A stretch of 64,000 nucleotides of DNA from Acanthosoma haemorrhoidale (taxonomy: Eukaryota > Arthropoda > Insecta > Hemiptera > Acanthosomatidae): positions 119,750 to 183,749 of the forward strand of contig CAKNEZ010000029.1 in assembly GCA_930367205.1 (NCBI GenBank), written 5' to 3'. How positions within the stretch are numbered: the first letter of the stretch is position 1; every line of letters begins with the position of its first letter. The position numbers were made by a program, and so were the translations under genes. The notes under the pieces are model-generated. The model had not been told where the DNA came from. It ran no database searches and saw nothing but the letters and a program-made list of their open reading frames with translations. Of the stretch, positions 27,801 to 39,640 are shown in pieces.

Positions 27801-28955
27801 GCCCCGGAGAGGCTGGTAACGGATCAAGGAAGGAATTTCAGATCTTCCTTGATGAAGAACACGTGTAGGTTGCTGGGAACCAACAAGATACAGACCACTA
27901 CTCCATACCACCCGGAAGGAAATGGAATGGTGGAGAGGTTGCACCGGACGCTAGTGGAGGCGTCTGCTTATTACGTGCGACAAGATGGACGGGATTGGGA
28001 TTGTTGGGTACCTTACGTGTTGATGGCCTATCGGGCTATTCCTCACTCGTCAACAGGATACTCGCCGAATTACCTCTTGTATGGGCGAGAAGTACAGACA
28101 CCGATGGAATGTAAAATCACGCCAGTGGATGGGGAAGCCCCAGTAGAAGAGTCGGTAATACGGCTTCATGAAAGGCTGAATCAGGCCTATGAGGAGGCAT
28201 CCCAAAGGATGGAGAAGGCCTGGGCCCGTCGGACAGTGCGATGCAACAAGGCGCGGAAACCCAGAGAATTGAAGGTGGGAGAGTATGCTTTTCTGCATGT
28301 GCCGGTGATCAAACCGGGACATTGCAAGAAGTTCCATCGGCCATGGACCGGACCACATGAGGTGATCAAAAAGATTTCTCCGGTCACGTACAAGTTGCAA
28401 TTACAATTTGGACGGCAGTTGGTTGTCCACATCAACCGTCTGAAACCGGCGGTAGGTAATTACCTAGAGGAAGAGGAGAGCGACGAGGAGAGTGAACTGG
28501 AAGAACGATTGACTCCAGAAATGGAGGAGGTCAGTGAGGAAGAGATGGAGCCTTGGGAGGAATATAGCTACGAAGACGGGGACGACGAAGTGAAGGAAAG
28601 GGAGGAAGGTGCCGAAGTAGAGGCGTTACCTGGACCCAGTCAGGAAAGGGTGACCGCAACGCCTCCCTCGCTAAGAAGATCACCGGGTATCCCCGACTGG
28701 GTTACTCCCCCGTGGATGCGGGAAAATACCCACGATCCCAGTAGCCTAGAGCCAATAGGAAGGGCTGGGGAAATGACTCCCAGAACCAGTTCAGAAGAAG
28801 AAGAAGCAGAAGAAGAAAGGGGAGGAGGAGACCGCCCGGAGAAACAAAGGCCGGGACGGCTATGGGAAAAGAGGAAGGAAGCGAGAGAGAGGGCCAGGCG
28901 CAATATTCGACGAGAAGCAATATACGAAGAACATGGAGAGGACATAATAAGATAG
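24861..28955 (+). pseudogene. pol: Gypsy 1 pol, one in-frame stop between RNase H and integrase
   Basis: Aspartic protease LLVDTGAQ near residue 40; reverse transcriptase with TIDLASGYHQI and YLDDVIVYS; RNase H with ATDASS and TDHSALKWM. TGA at 27432-27434 splits the frame; after it the same frame continues through the integrase zinc finger (H-x-H then CDSCQRRK) and DDE core (SMDIVGPLP, VTDQGRNF, GMVERLHR) to an acidic Glu-rich tail. An FWGLN sequence replaces the usual F/Y-R-GLN in the RT, also explainable by a C-to-T change. No ATG at the start: expression would be by -1 frameshift or fusion, but no canonical slippery heptamer was found in phase. Confidence 0.92.
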
Positions 28956-29799
28956 AACGAGGGAAATGCATAACTAAAAAGGTTCTTCCATACGAAACAT
29001 CCCCAAGTGTGTTGTTGTACACGTATAAATCTTTATGGAAGCCTAGAAAGAAAGACTCATCTTCGCCTTACGCTGTTATCTTAAAGAAGCTCGTTAATTC
29101 TGTGAAAACAGGGCATTGCATTTGGTGGGATATTTTTTTAATACCAACTACGGCGTATTCAATTTACTTATTGCTTTATTTCGCTGTATTATACAGAGAC
29201 ACCCAGAGAATTTCTCCCGGTTTTGAATTCCGGCTCTGCTACCCTCTTTAAATTATATAACGATAAAAAAATGTATTACGGTCAGGATATGTATAATAAA
29301 ATAGAAAAAAGTCTAAATCAAAGTTATGTAACTAGCTATCTCGCGTTTGAACTGCCTTTTCATTAGAAATAATTATAATTCTTCAAATATTCACGAACTA
29401 GGTGATTTGGCCTATAAACTTCTATTGAGAGATTTAACTTATTTATTTTATTCTAAAGTCATCAATACGTTTCGAGGAAAATATGTAATATCAGCAAAGA
29501 TGCGGTGGGACTTTAGATTAGTTGAACATTTGTGCTACCAGGTAGCAGCAGCAGCAGGAGGGTATCGGGGCCGCGAGCGATGGCATGCCGTCGCTTGGGC
29601 ATTTTTATTCTCGCCCTAATTCTATTTCATTATAAATATTTATGATAATTCGACAATTAGATGAATGGTATCGGTTGGATGGGATGGATGTTCCCGGTAC
29701 TTTAAAGTTTTTCTATGACGCTGGTATATGTCAAAGCCTTTTCACCTCCCTGAGTTATTGTTTGTCATGGCGTCAACCCTAGGAGAAATTTCCAATATA
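28941..29799 (+). repeat. Repeat R2, copy A (unidentified coding-like remnant)
   Basis: 859 bp matching 35906-36764 with scattered substitutions and no net indel. Contains protein-like stretches in two frames: LYTYKSLWKPRKKDSSS...GHCIWWDIFLIP (28994-29250), SSNIHELGDLAYKLL (29376-29540), and RQLDEWYRLDGMDVPG (about 29640-29740). Both copies hold the same frame changes, so the source gene was already decayed or is spliced. I do not recognise the family. Copy A abuts the Gypsy 1 pol end; copy B does not. Confidence 0.8.
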
Positions 29800-30006
29800 T
29801 GTAGTTCAGTGTCAGCAGTCGAAGTATACACATCTCTGCTGCCAGTGTTTTCCCGCCATCATCTTTTGCCACAATCTTATGTGGCCCCAAGGTACATTTT
29901 TATATCAGATTTTTGTGATAGTGTTGTTGTGTCAGTGCTTTCGTGTATGGAGACGGCACCCCAGTAAAATATTTTGCTGTTTTTGACTATTTTAATTTTC
30001 GGAAGT

Positions 30007-31257
30007 ATGGAGATGGAGATGGAGACCGATAGCTCACGGAAGCGGTCGGCTTCACTGACAAAGGAATTGGAAAGTGAAGAGGATTTCACTTTTCCGAGAA
30101 TCACAGTGAAGGTACAAAGGCCTACAAAGGCAAAAACCCGACAAAGGTCGGAAATAAATTTCAGGCTTTGGCCACTGAGTCACCGGAAAGCTCTAATCCT
30201 GTGACTCAGGCACCAAAGAAGCCGCCGCCAGTTGTTGTTTCTGGAGAGACGACTACAGATTTAACCCAGCTGCTCAAGAGAGCAAATATAAATAGTATCG
30301 CCCTCAGGAAGACGAAGGAGGGCGTAACTATTTACCCCGAGCTCGAGGAGGAAAGAGCGAAAATTTTGAAACTGCTCCAGGCCGGTGGAAAGGAATTCCA
30401 CACTTTCGCCCCGAAAGGCGGCACCAAGAATAAGAAATAGCTTATTCTTGGCTTGGATGTCCAGGAGGACATTGAAGAAATTAGATCTACGATAGTGGAT
30501 GTTTTACCAGGAGTCGTTGATGTGAGAAGACTCCAAAAAAGTGACCCAACAGGACGAAAGGAAGATATTTCGCCAGTCCTAGTAACAGCTAATGCGAGCG
30601 TCACCCTGAACGCCATGAAAAAGGTACGGCCATCAACCACGTCACAGTTCGTGTAGTGACGTTCAAGAAACAGAGAGGCGCCCCTCAATGCTTTAGATGT
30701 CAAGAGTTCGGCCACACAAAGAACCACTGTGGCAAGAAAACAAAATGTGTGAGATGTGCAGGACCTCACGAGGTGGCGCTGTGCCCCAGAAACGAGACGG
30801 CCCCGCTAAAGTGTTCGAACTGCGGCGAGGCACATCCCGCCTCCTACAGAGGCTGCGAGAAGAGAAAACAGCTCCTAGCCAGAGTGAGGCCAGTTCACGA
30901 CAGAGTGCAGCCCCGGCAGAAGAGACAACGCCTAGACGAACCACACCTGAGACCTGCTTCACCACCATCTGTAAACGCCTGGCAGAACCCGCTTTTTAAG
31001 CTAGTTCAGGCCAGTAATGAAGAAACGCCTCACACCACCACGTCGAAAGCTGCCCCCTCCACGTCGAGAACTTCCCCCAGAACTTCGCACGACACTCCGG
31101 AAAATAACAATTGTGAGTACCTAGATCCTAGGCTAAAGTTTCTTGCAAACGACCAGCGTCAAGACCTTCAATGCGCACCGAAATGGGTAACTGCCCTAGT
31201 AGACTTCTGTAGCCAAGTGCTCTTGACTATAATATCTGGTAAACATCAACAATGGTA
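30007..31257 (+). pseudogene. LINE 1 ORF1 (gag-like, zinc knuckles)
   Basis: Broken by a frameshift near 30150, a TAG at 30438 and a stop at 30654. The C-terminal part has three knuckles: CFRCQEFGHTKNHC, CVRCAGPHEVALC and CSNCGEAHPASYRGC, the Jockey-clade ORF1 arrangement, preceded by the conserved EFHTFAPKGGTKNKK segment. It binds element RNA in intact relatives. Confidence 0.85.
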
Positions 31258-34200
31258 AATTACCAAGTTTTAAATTTTAACGTTGATGGTCTCCTGACCA
31301 AAATTAATGAGGTAGAAGTGATGCTAGCGCTGGGAGACTCCTGTTCAGAACGCCGTTTACGGTCGTTCACCACCAGACTTTTACTTTTCGACATAGAGGT
31401 AATCCACAAGCTACCTCGACGATTGACTTACTACTGACAAAACAACCCCACCGTATCACTAGTTGCACCGCCCTTGACTTCATTACTTCTGACCACAGGC
31501 CAGTACTGTATGCGGTGGTTGGTAAAGTGGCGACCCCTCGCCCCACGAGATACGACTACCGTCGTGCCGACTGGGATCTGTACCGGTCGCAAATTTACCA
31601 TAACCTGCATGCGGTGCCAGTTCTCCGCACGAAAGAGGAAGTAGATCTTCAACTAACTTTAATAACTGATGTGATCATAGAGGCAGAACTTGGTATGTGC
31701 ACTACGTGCAATGCTCAGAGCAGTTCCCAGGCGCCTAAAGCAGCCCATTACCGCTGCGTAGTACTGAGTAGCATACTGGCATGCCAGAAACCTACTAGGC
31801 TAACTCGAAGCTACAACGCCTTCTCAGTCATGTCGGCCGACACAAAGGGGGTGGCCGACACCGAGGCGCAGGCGGAGCATCGTGTAACCTCCGGCCCCGC
31901 CGTCTGTGAACAGGCAACCTCCAAAGAGGATCCTGCCACCAAGCCCACGGACGCAGCGGCTAACCTGCTCCTCTCCCGGCGTCCCCTTGAGGGAGGAACC
32001 CAACTCCCCCGTTTTGAGGTGCCCATCCGGCGCCACCGGTCCTCAGCTCCTGGGTAATCGGAGTTATTTCGAGGGGAGTAGACGTACCGAAGAGCGGCCT
32101 ATAGTATACTCCCCTAGTGATGTCCGCCTGCGCTACAAGAGAACGACCATCGAGAAGACGGCCTCCCTTGGGGCATTTGGATGTTCTGGTAATCACTCAC
32201 CCAGTGGTGTTGCAACCTTACGGTTGGGCGATGAGGTTTCCATTCCACCACGCCATTCACCTCCACCGTTAGCCGTTTCCGGACTAGCAGGAGAGCCCAG
32301 CCCGAACCAAGACAAGTCAAGGATGCGGGTGGAAGCGCTGGCACACTGGGGCTCACCTCCTGTACTTAAAAAAGTATTTAAACAGTTGGCTCCCCAATAC
32401 CTTTGCAATCCAAACCGCACCCAGAGACAGGCCCAGGTCGGGGTGTGTGGCAGGCTAGTGAAAGCCTACCACCGTTGAGCACTCCAACCAGCCGGAACGC
32501 CCAGCCCGCACGTGGAGACTCGCCTCTGGTCGTAGCTATAAAGCGCCGGCGCACTGGGGCTCACCGCCTGTACTTAAAAAGTATTTAAACAGTCGGCTTC
32601 CCAATACCATTGCTGTACAGCTCGTACACAGAAACGTCCCCGGACGTGGTGGTGGGCTATGGGGTGGGGAGCACCCGGCCCGCAGGACGGGCGTTGCCCC
32701 AGCCCCACGAGGCGGGCCTGATCATAGAGGCAGCAAACACTGCGATCCCGAAGTACACTCCCATGCCACCGTCTCTGTGAACACCTCCAGACCACATTCT
32801 TAAAATTATTGCCTTGCGCCATACTTGGAAAAATAGATAGTATAGGACGAGAGATCAGCAAGCCAAGGTCGTTGTAATTCTCTCACAACGCAAATCCGGG
32901 GCTTGATGAAACTCTGGAAAACAGTGCAGTCGCATGAGAAACTTCGTAGCACTCACGGAGATCACAGAAAGTTTTGTAAGTTGTTGAAGACTACCAAAGG
33001 CAAGACAGCCACTGTCCGTCTTCACGAAGGCGACAATGTTCTGACTGCTGAGCAACAGGCAACAAAACTGGCCGACCATTACGCTAGGGATATTACGGCT
33101 AGGACGGGATACTACCACATGCCTCCTCCGGTAGATGCTGAACAGAACCACATGTTTGCATCACCGAAGCAGCTCAAGGCGATTCTTCGCCGGTGTCAGG
33201 GAAACCGAGCACCAGGGCACGACGGGATACAAACAGTGCTGCTCAAACAAATCCCGAGGAGAGGGATAGTACAATTAGCAAACTTATACAACTCTTGTAT
33301 AAGATTGCGGTACTTTCCTGACACATGGAAACAAGCAATCTTGTTCCCATTACTAAAGCCAGCCAAGAGCGGAGATCACCCAGCCCACTACCACCCGATC
33401 AGTCTGCTACCACAGATGGGGAAAATCCTTGAGAAAATTCTTTTGGATTATCTCAAAGATTACTGCTCGGAAAACGACATCATTCCGCCAGAGCAGACTG
33501 TAGTTCCAATCCAGTATGAGTGCAGAGCACCCCCTTCTGAAGGTGCAGTCAGAAGTTAGCCATAACATGAATAGAAACATAGCCACGGCTATGATTTCCA
33601 TTGATTGCACCCAAGCATTCGACTCGGTGTCTCACGGGACACTGGGTCAAATGCTCTGCGACCGGGAATGCCCGGAACAACTGTATTCAATTCTGGATAG
33701 CATCCTGAAAAACAGATCGCTGCGGGTGCGGGTGGGTGTAAGTTTCTCCGAAGCTGTGCCACTGACCTGTGGAGTACCCCAAGGTGCCGTCTTATCCCCT
33801 GTACTATTCAACGTATACACGTCTGTGATTGTTGGAGCTTGGTACAAAAATACCACAGTTACTGCTTTCGCAGATGACATAGCGGTGTACAGTAGTAGCA
33901 TGAGTGCCAAGGTAGCTCTAAGACAGGCTGTAGCAGCCTGTAACCAGATCAGTGAGAGATTGGGGAGACTCAATATCTCTGTAAACCTGGGTAAGACTGA
34001 CTGTGTAATTTTCTCTTTTCAAAAGGGAAAAAGCCCGCTCCCTACTAGTTACATAGTAGGAACGGAGGAAAATTCACAAGCCAACAACCTAGTATATCTG
34101 GGAATTAAAATGTACAGACACCTCCATTTTAGTAACCATTTTGCGAAGAAGTTGAAGGATACACGCATGAAGTCTTACCGGCTTACGCACTTATTGACTT

Positions 34201-34355
34201 CCCCCAATCTATCACTACGTCTCAAGCTACTGATTTACAAGGGCATACTCAGGCCTACTCTGCTGTATGGTGTACCGCTATTTCGTTATCTGGCGTATAC
34301 GACAGCTAAGAAACTCCAACGATTCCAAAACGGTTCGACTTATTACAATATCTAA
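31252..34355 (+). pseudogene. LINE 1 ORF2 (endonuclease and reverse transcriptase), disrupted
   Basis: Starts MVNYQVLNFNVDGL at 31252 but jumps to the C-terminal end of the APE-type endonuclease (LDFITSDHRPVLY, 31470-31510), so most of the endonuclease is deleted. Interrupted by the insert at 31687-32718. The RT follows (33170-34355) with GHDGIQTVLLKQIP, a frameshift near 33515, then ISIDCTQAFDSVSH and the catalytic FADDIAVYSS. Ends QNGSTYYNI with a truncated C-terminus. Confidence 0.87.
31687..32718. mobile_element. 1032-bp GC-rich insert with 15-bp target duplication
   Basis: Flanked by exact copies of TGATCATAGAGGCAG (31672-31686 and 32719-32733). Removing one copy restores the ORF2 reading of the host LINE. 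Contains a diverged 65-bp direct repeat (about 32338-32402 and 32547-32611, each with CTGTACTTAAAAA). No poly(A) tail and no recognised domain. The target-duplication length fits target-primed reverse transcription, so a SINE-like or truncated LINE origin is likely. Confidence 0.75.
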
Positions 34356-34743
34356 CGAACCCGGTGTTTAGCACTATAACCCCCGCTTCGATCCCCCATC
34401 AATGGCAGGACGCTGTCGCGGCTGGAACACTCTAGTCCTAGGTTCTAGGTAGAGATTTAGTTGGTTTTGTTTAGTTTGTTTTTGTTTTGTTTTTTTTTGT
34501 TCCTAGCGTTTAGTGTTTGGTGTCGGTGACAAATAGAAAGTGAGACTCATCACCTAGTGTGAATATAAGACTGAGTACTATTAACAAGATCAAAAAACAT
34601 TTATTGTATTATGCACTCCTCCAAATGCATTTAAATGCAGGAAGAGGAGAAATTTGTAAGTTGATTATTATTTTGTTATTTTTCTTTTGTACATTGTATT
34701 TTGTTTGAGGTTTTAAAATTAAAAAAAAAAAAAAAAAAAAAAA

Positions 34744-35170
34744 TGTATCAGTTAACTCTGGTCTCCCTTCAAAGCGAACAAATCTTTCGCCTTTTACTAA
34801 AGATTTCCGTGGAGGGGGACTTTTGATGAGTCTATAATCAATTTTTTGTCAGAACTCCGCCCTCGGGTGGGGTCATAAATTCTTATTATCTCGCCTCATT
34901 CGAATGAACATACATGCGCCTGCCCACCCGGGGCATCGGCATGTAACCGATTAAGAAATACAATCGTTCATTGCGATTAATTTTAATTTTATTTAATCGA
35001 ATTTTAGACTATTTCGCCACGGTTAAAGTGTTCCAACATCATTTATTGTTTGTGTGCGAAAAAAATCAACCGTCAATATATGGAGAGGCGTCATAAAACA
35101 CAATCTTAATATTAAACCATACATCTACAAGTTTCCTTCCATTGGGCTTATCCGAATGCATGCCGATTAG
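34744..35170. other. Non-coding stretch
   Basis: Unique AT-rich sequence between the LINE 1 poly(A) tail and R1 copy B. I see no gene. Confidence 0.5.
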
Positions 35171-35425
35171 GTAGAATGCGACTAAATACAAATTCATTTT
35201 GATCGTAGAGACAACAAAAGTATACATTTTAATTTAAATGGAAATAAATTACAATTACCATGCGATTGTTGTCCAAACAAAAATTAGCACACGTTTAAAA
35301 ATATCATTTTCTCCAATCATAAATAGAGCTATACTAGCAAAAAAGTAGTCTAGAACAGAGTATGTCAAAACGTTGGACATTAATAAATTTATGCAGCGGT
35401 TAGTTAATAACTCATTTTATCAACC
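35171..35425. repeat. Repeat R1, copy B
   Basis: Nearly identical to 22855-23109. Here R1, a 480-bp segment and R2 are contiguous, so this copy shows the unit without Gypsy 1. Confidence 0.85.
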
Positions 35426-35583
35426 AAGAAACTCTACTACAAAAGTTTTTCTATAGACGTTTTTGTCACAGGTTTACTGTATAATACATAAGTCTGCCAA
35501 ATCCCTTTTATTCGGAGTGAGCAGGTATTAGCGGTGGTAATAGATTCTTCGATCTTAAGGGTTCGGTAGGAATATGTGCCGTT

Positions 35584-35904
35584 ATGTTTATGCTCTGCCA
35601 TTTGGAGTTTGTTAACCCGGAAAGGTTTACTCTAGCTTGGACAGTCAGTCTTCCGCTGATATTGTTATACCATCGTTTACACATTCCGGAGGAATTCCAC
35701 TGTTCCAATATGAAAGTTAAAATGACTTTAGACGAGTCTGTAGGCAATCGGAGGGTAAAGAAGTGGAGGATCCGTTCATTTCCCCTTGCTAAGACGTATG
35801 ATGTATCAATGCCTGTACGGTACGGCCAGGGAGTGAGTGTGGATAAACATCGTTTTGCGGCTGCTAAGAAATTTAGAATTCTACCGGCTACGGCTACCCC
35901 CTAG
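35584..35904 (+). CDS. Unrecognised ORF between R1 and R2
   Basis: 106 residues if read from the ATG at 35584, ending ...LPATATP just before R2. Basic and Val/Arg-rich in its second half (DESVGNRRVKKWRIRSFPL). The opposite strand is also open over 35508-35747. Not recognised; could be a fragment of the same decayed element that supplied R1 and R2. Confidence 0.3.
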   Translation: MFMLCHLEFVNPERFTLAWTVSLPLILLYHRLHIPEEFHCSNMKVKMTLDESVGNRRVKKWRIRSFPLAKTYDVSMPVRYGQGVSVDKHRFAAAKKFRILPATATP

Positions 35905-35905
35905 T

Positions 35906-36764
35906 GACATAATAAGATAGAACGAGGGAAATGCATAACTAAGAAGGTTCTTTCATACGAAACATCCCCAAGTGTGTTGTTGTACACGTATAAATCTTTA
36001 TGGAAGCCTAGAAAGAAAGACTCATCTTCGCTTTACGCTGTTATCTTAAAGGAGCTCGTTAATTCTGTGAAAACAGGGCATTGCATTTGGTGGGATATTC
36101 TTTTAATACCGACTTCGGCGTATTCAATTTACTTATTGCTTTATTTCGCTGTATTTTACAGAGACACCCAGAGAATTTCTCCCGGTTTTGAATTCCGGCT
36201 CTGCTACCCTCTGTAAATTATATAACGATAAAAAAATGTATTCCGGTCAGGATATATATAATATAATAGAAAAAAGTCTAAATCCAAGTTATGTAACTAG
36301 CTATCTCGCGTTTGAACTACCTTTTCATCAGAAATAATTATAATTCTTCAAATATTCACGAACTAGGTGATTTGGCCTATAAACTTCTATTGAGTGATTT
36401 AACTTATTTATTTTATTCTAAAGGCATCAATACGTTTCGAGGAAAAGATGTAATATCAGCAAAGATGCGGCGGGATTTTAGATTAGTTGAACATTTGTGA
36501 TACCAGGTAGCAGCAGCAACAGGAGGGTATCGGGGCCACGAGCGATGGCATGCCGTCGCTTGGGCATTTTTATTCTCGCCCTAATTCTATTTCATAATGA
36601 ATATTTATGATAATTCGACAATTAGATAAATGGTATCGGTTAGATGGGATGGATGTTCCCGGTACTTTAAAGTTTTTCTATGACGCTGGTATATGTCAAA
36701 GCCTATTCACCTTCCGGAGTTATTGTTTGTCATGGCGTCAACCCTAGGAGAAATTTCCAATATA
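35906..36764 (+). repeat. Repeat R2, copy B
   Basis: Matches 28941-29799. Carries the same coding-like stretches with a few different substitutions; for instance a TAG in copy A near 29366 is CAG here. Confidence 0.8.
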
Positions 36765-37123
36765 CAGTGGATTGCATTATGTGTATCTCAGTTTAGAGTT
36801 GAGGAAGTAATGAAAAGGACATAAAACGACGTTAATAGTCCATGAAATGTGGCCGGTTATCTATGTTATTTATTGCAGTCATGTAAAAAACAACAACATA
36901 AAAACATTACGTTTTACATCGTCATTTTTGCGTTTATATTTCTTTATTTGTACCATTGGGTTAAATATTGGGCAAGAAAAGTAAAATTTCTCATTTATTA
37001 TAGTCCCCTATTAAATCGTATAATTTTTATATTAGAAAGGAAACATAAAATTATTTTTTCCACCTAAAACATTGTTGTTTTTCCAAACAATACAAAACAT
37101 CAATAACTATTTTCAATTTCAAT
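36765..37123. other. AT-rich stretch with one small ORF
   Basis: Contains a 72-codon frame (36849-37067, GTG start) with a hydrophobic segment (about residues 20-34, ITFYIVIFAFIFLYLY) that could span a membrane. No family recognised and no flanking support, so I do not call it a gene. Confidence 0.3.
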
Positions 37124-37702
37124 GTATTATTATTATTTTGTACCGGCATTTGTGCACCGCGGCCTCAGTGAGACCTATTGTGCGCCGTCCATGTCCCTGT
37201 CCTATATATGTGACAGGCCCACGGCCCTTGCAAATCTGAGGATACCGAATGGATCGATCAGTTCACATAGTTTGGGGTCTACAATGCGATCACTGCCAAA
37301 GTGAAGGTATCGCCTTCTAGCTAGGTTATCACAGTCACATATTATATGACGTGCCGTTTCTCCCTCTTTCTTGCAGAATCTGCAGATTGGTGATCCAACT
37401 ATGCCCAAATTAAAGAGGTGTTTATTTAACCGACAGTGACCTGTATAGAGTCCTGTCACACTTTTGAGTGTCCACCTGTCCATTGATAGAAGTGCTGAGC
37501 TTCTTCTCTTACAGGGTCCATCAAGAAACAGTTTCGAGTGTTCCTGTTTCTTAGTTTCTCTCCAAGAGAGTCTTGCCCTGTCCTCTAAAGCTAATTTTAT
37601 ACGCCTTTTAGCGTAGCTGAGGCTGATACCACATATGGGTTCAGGTGCAAGAGGTGTCTGTTCTGAGCCCACCCTTGCAAGGCCATCTGCCTTCTCATCT
37701 GC
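37124..37702 (-). mobile_element. 5'-truncated I/R1-like LINE copy
   Basis: Minus-strand 3' end of the family represented in full at 47452-51840. Encodes the end of RNase H and the Cys/His tail (CRFCKKEGETARHIIC) of ORF2, with an uninterrupted frame from 37672 to 37202. The 3' end carries an ATA-repeat tail (TATTATTATTATTTT on the plus strand), as in I elements. It keeps about 66 bp in ORF2 that the 47.5-kb copy has lost. Confidence 0.88.
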
Positions 37703-38520
37703 CGTAAGTCACTCAGAAGGGGTGCGTGGAGATATAAAAGGGGCTAAATACAAATATGAAAATGTTTCCTTACTTCACTTCAAGACTAAGAAACGGGTTT
37801 TTATCCCCGTCTGAAACTCGATTTTCCAATATATGTGCATAATAAAGTATAGACTATTCATCATCAACCAATCGATTTACAGCAAAATGTTTCTTCTCTG
37901 CTTAAAGATTCTCAAAAACTATTACAAAGTAATCCCCTCTCACTGGATTTAATGTTCACGATATGGTTATTAGATTTATAAACTCTTTTCGTTAGACACA
38001 TTTTACAACTGAGATGTTCTATTAGAATTAGCCCCCTCGAGCCTCTACGTTGAATGAACTGAAAGTGGAAACTGTAATACGTAGCTATTGGTCTAGAGGA
38101 CACCTTGCTGCTCTAGTAGACCCTTTGTACATCGTGAGGAAGCCCATGTTCAGGCCTGATTTCCCCTCCAGGACCGTCCTCAGGCAACATAGAGTTCCTG
38201 TCGACAAGGAAACATTCTATCATCTTCTACCTGCCGAGGCAGTTACACTTGGTAAAAAATATTAAATAATAATACATTAAAAATATACGATAATAAAAAA
38301 ACTCAATATATTTAAGAAAACTTAGATTAAAAAAGCACAGTATGTTCCGAAAACTTTTTATTAATAAAAACTTCTTTTCATACAATATTTGGCATTTGTT
38401 TGTTTAATGTTCGGGCTGAGCTCCTAATGGCCGAACTGTTCTAATAAACCTGTTACCAACTGAACAGATATTATATAACTGAACTGGTATTTATTTATCT
38501 GCCTCCATAAGATCTTAGAA
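37703..38520. other. Unassigned stretch with a 71-codon ORF
   Basis: ORF 38050-38265 (MNELKVETVIRSYWSRGHL...; later VDPLYIVRKPMFRPDFPSRT) looks protein-like in composition but I do not recognise it and nothing flanks it. AT-rich with several AATAAA-like signals around 38280-38380. The sequence before it shares only a short GCTAAATACAAAT with R1. Confidence 0.35.
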
Positions 38521-38666
38521 GGTGTGCCCCGACAGTGCACTATGTTCAGGAGAAGACTCACGTAGGCTAGGTATTATAGGTAGTTTAAGTGGTCTTGGAA
38601 TGACCACGAGTTCACACTCGGTATCTGAGGGTAGGAGGAAACCCAGGAGTAAGAGCAAGTTGGAAA

Positions 38667-39637
38667 ATGATGAGCCAGAGGTTTTTTTGGCCAGGTATGA
38701 ACGCTGACGTGGCTCGATGGGCACGATGTTGTATAGCATGCCAGACCTCAAAAGCACACCACCACACCATAACCCCTCCAGGGCATTTCGCGGACGCGGG
38801 GAGGTTTGAGCACGTGCACATCGACCTCGTAGGACCCCTGCCAACTTCAGAAGGCAAGCGATACATCCTCACCATGATTGACCGAGCCACGGGATGGCCT
38901 GAGGCAATTCCACTTGGCAACATGGAAGCTACCACCGTAGCCGACGCCTTCTTTAGTGGCTGGGTTGCCCGGTTTGGCACACCCATGCGATAACGACTGA
39001 CCAAGGCCGTCAGTTTGAATCAGAGTTGTTCACGAGACTGACTTGCCTCCTAAGTGTCGAGAGAATTCGGACCACCACCTACCATCCACAGTCAAACGGC
39101 CGAATTGAACGATGGCACCGCTCGCTGAAAACCGCACTAACCACCCAATCACAACACCGTCAGTGGACGCGAAGCCTACCAGCAGTCCTGCTCGGCCTAC
39201 GAAGTGTAATCAAAGAGGACCTAGGGTGCGGTGTCGCCGAGCGAACATACAAAAAACCCTTACGCCTTCCCGGAGAATACTTTACACCAACACAAGTAGA
39301 TCTTGACGTTCGACGCAACATGACTCAACACCGGGAAGACACGAAGAAGACGTTCATTAGCAAAGACCTCAACGCCTGCACACACGTCTTCGTTCGACAA
39401 GAACACCGGCGTAGCCTCGAACCGGCTTATACTGGTCCGCACCCAGTAGTCAGCAGAAATAATAAAACCATAGTCATAGTGGCAGATAATAAGGAGACTC
39501 GCATTTCCCTAGACCATGTCAAGCCAGCTTATTTGCTAGACACCACCGAAAGTTTACCTACACCGGGTGAACCAGAGGAATTAAGAAACACTCCACCACC
39601 ATACCTCTGCACGAGAAGTTCGGTAGCACGACGGTAA
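38667..39637 (+). pseudogene. Gypsy 2 integrase fragment
   Basis: Zinc-finger end (WARCCIACQTSK), DDE core with HIDLVGPLPTSEG, TTDQGRQFES and NGRIERWHRS, and a C-terminal region with FVRQEHRRSLEPAYTGPHPV and the terminal VKPAYLL. A frameshift near 38990 falls just before the second Asp. RT and RNase H are absent. Confidence 0.85.
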
Positions 39638-39640
39638 ATA

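Larger units (their letters stand above)
23795..28955 (+). mobile_element. Gypsy-type LTR retrotransposon 1, internal region
   Basis: Gag with zinc knuckles followed by pol in the order protease, reverse transcriptase, RNase H, integrase, which is the Metaviridae order. It is GC-richer than its surroundings. Two lesions were seen: a frameshift at a G run (23982-23990) and an in-frame TGA (27432-27434). Both are single-base changes, so the copy is young. Confidence 0.93.
29800..34743 (+). mobile_element. Jockey-like non-LTR retrotransposon 1, decayed
   Basis: A GTTCAGTGTCAGCAGTC start-like sequence follows R2, then ORF1 with three zinc knuckles, an endonuclease remnant, a reverse transcriptase and a poly(A) tail (about 34722-34743). 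Contains multiple frameshifts, a large deletion in the endonuclease and a 1032-bp insertion with a 15-bp target duplication. Confidence 0.9.

Noticed and set aside
25310..28435. Many antisense open frames across Gypsy 1.
   Set aside because: GC-rich, Ser/Pro/Arg-rich antisense shadows of gag-pol.
31515..32057. A 180-codon frame starting in the LINE 1 endonuclease.
   Set aside because: Chimeric: it crosses the target-duplication boundary at 31687 into the nested insert.
36849..37067. Small membrane-like ORF that could be the anchor of a P450-type protein.
   Set aside because: No proline-glycine hinge or downstream P450 sequence; GTG start; single short frame in AT-rich DNA.
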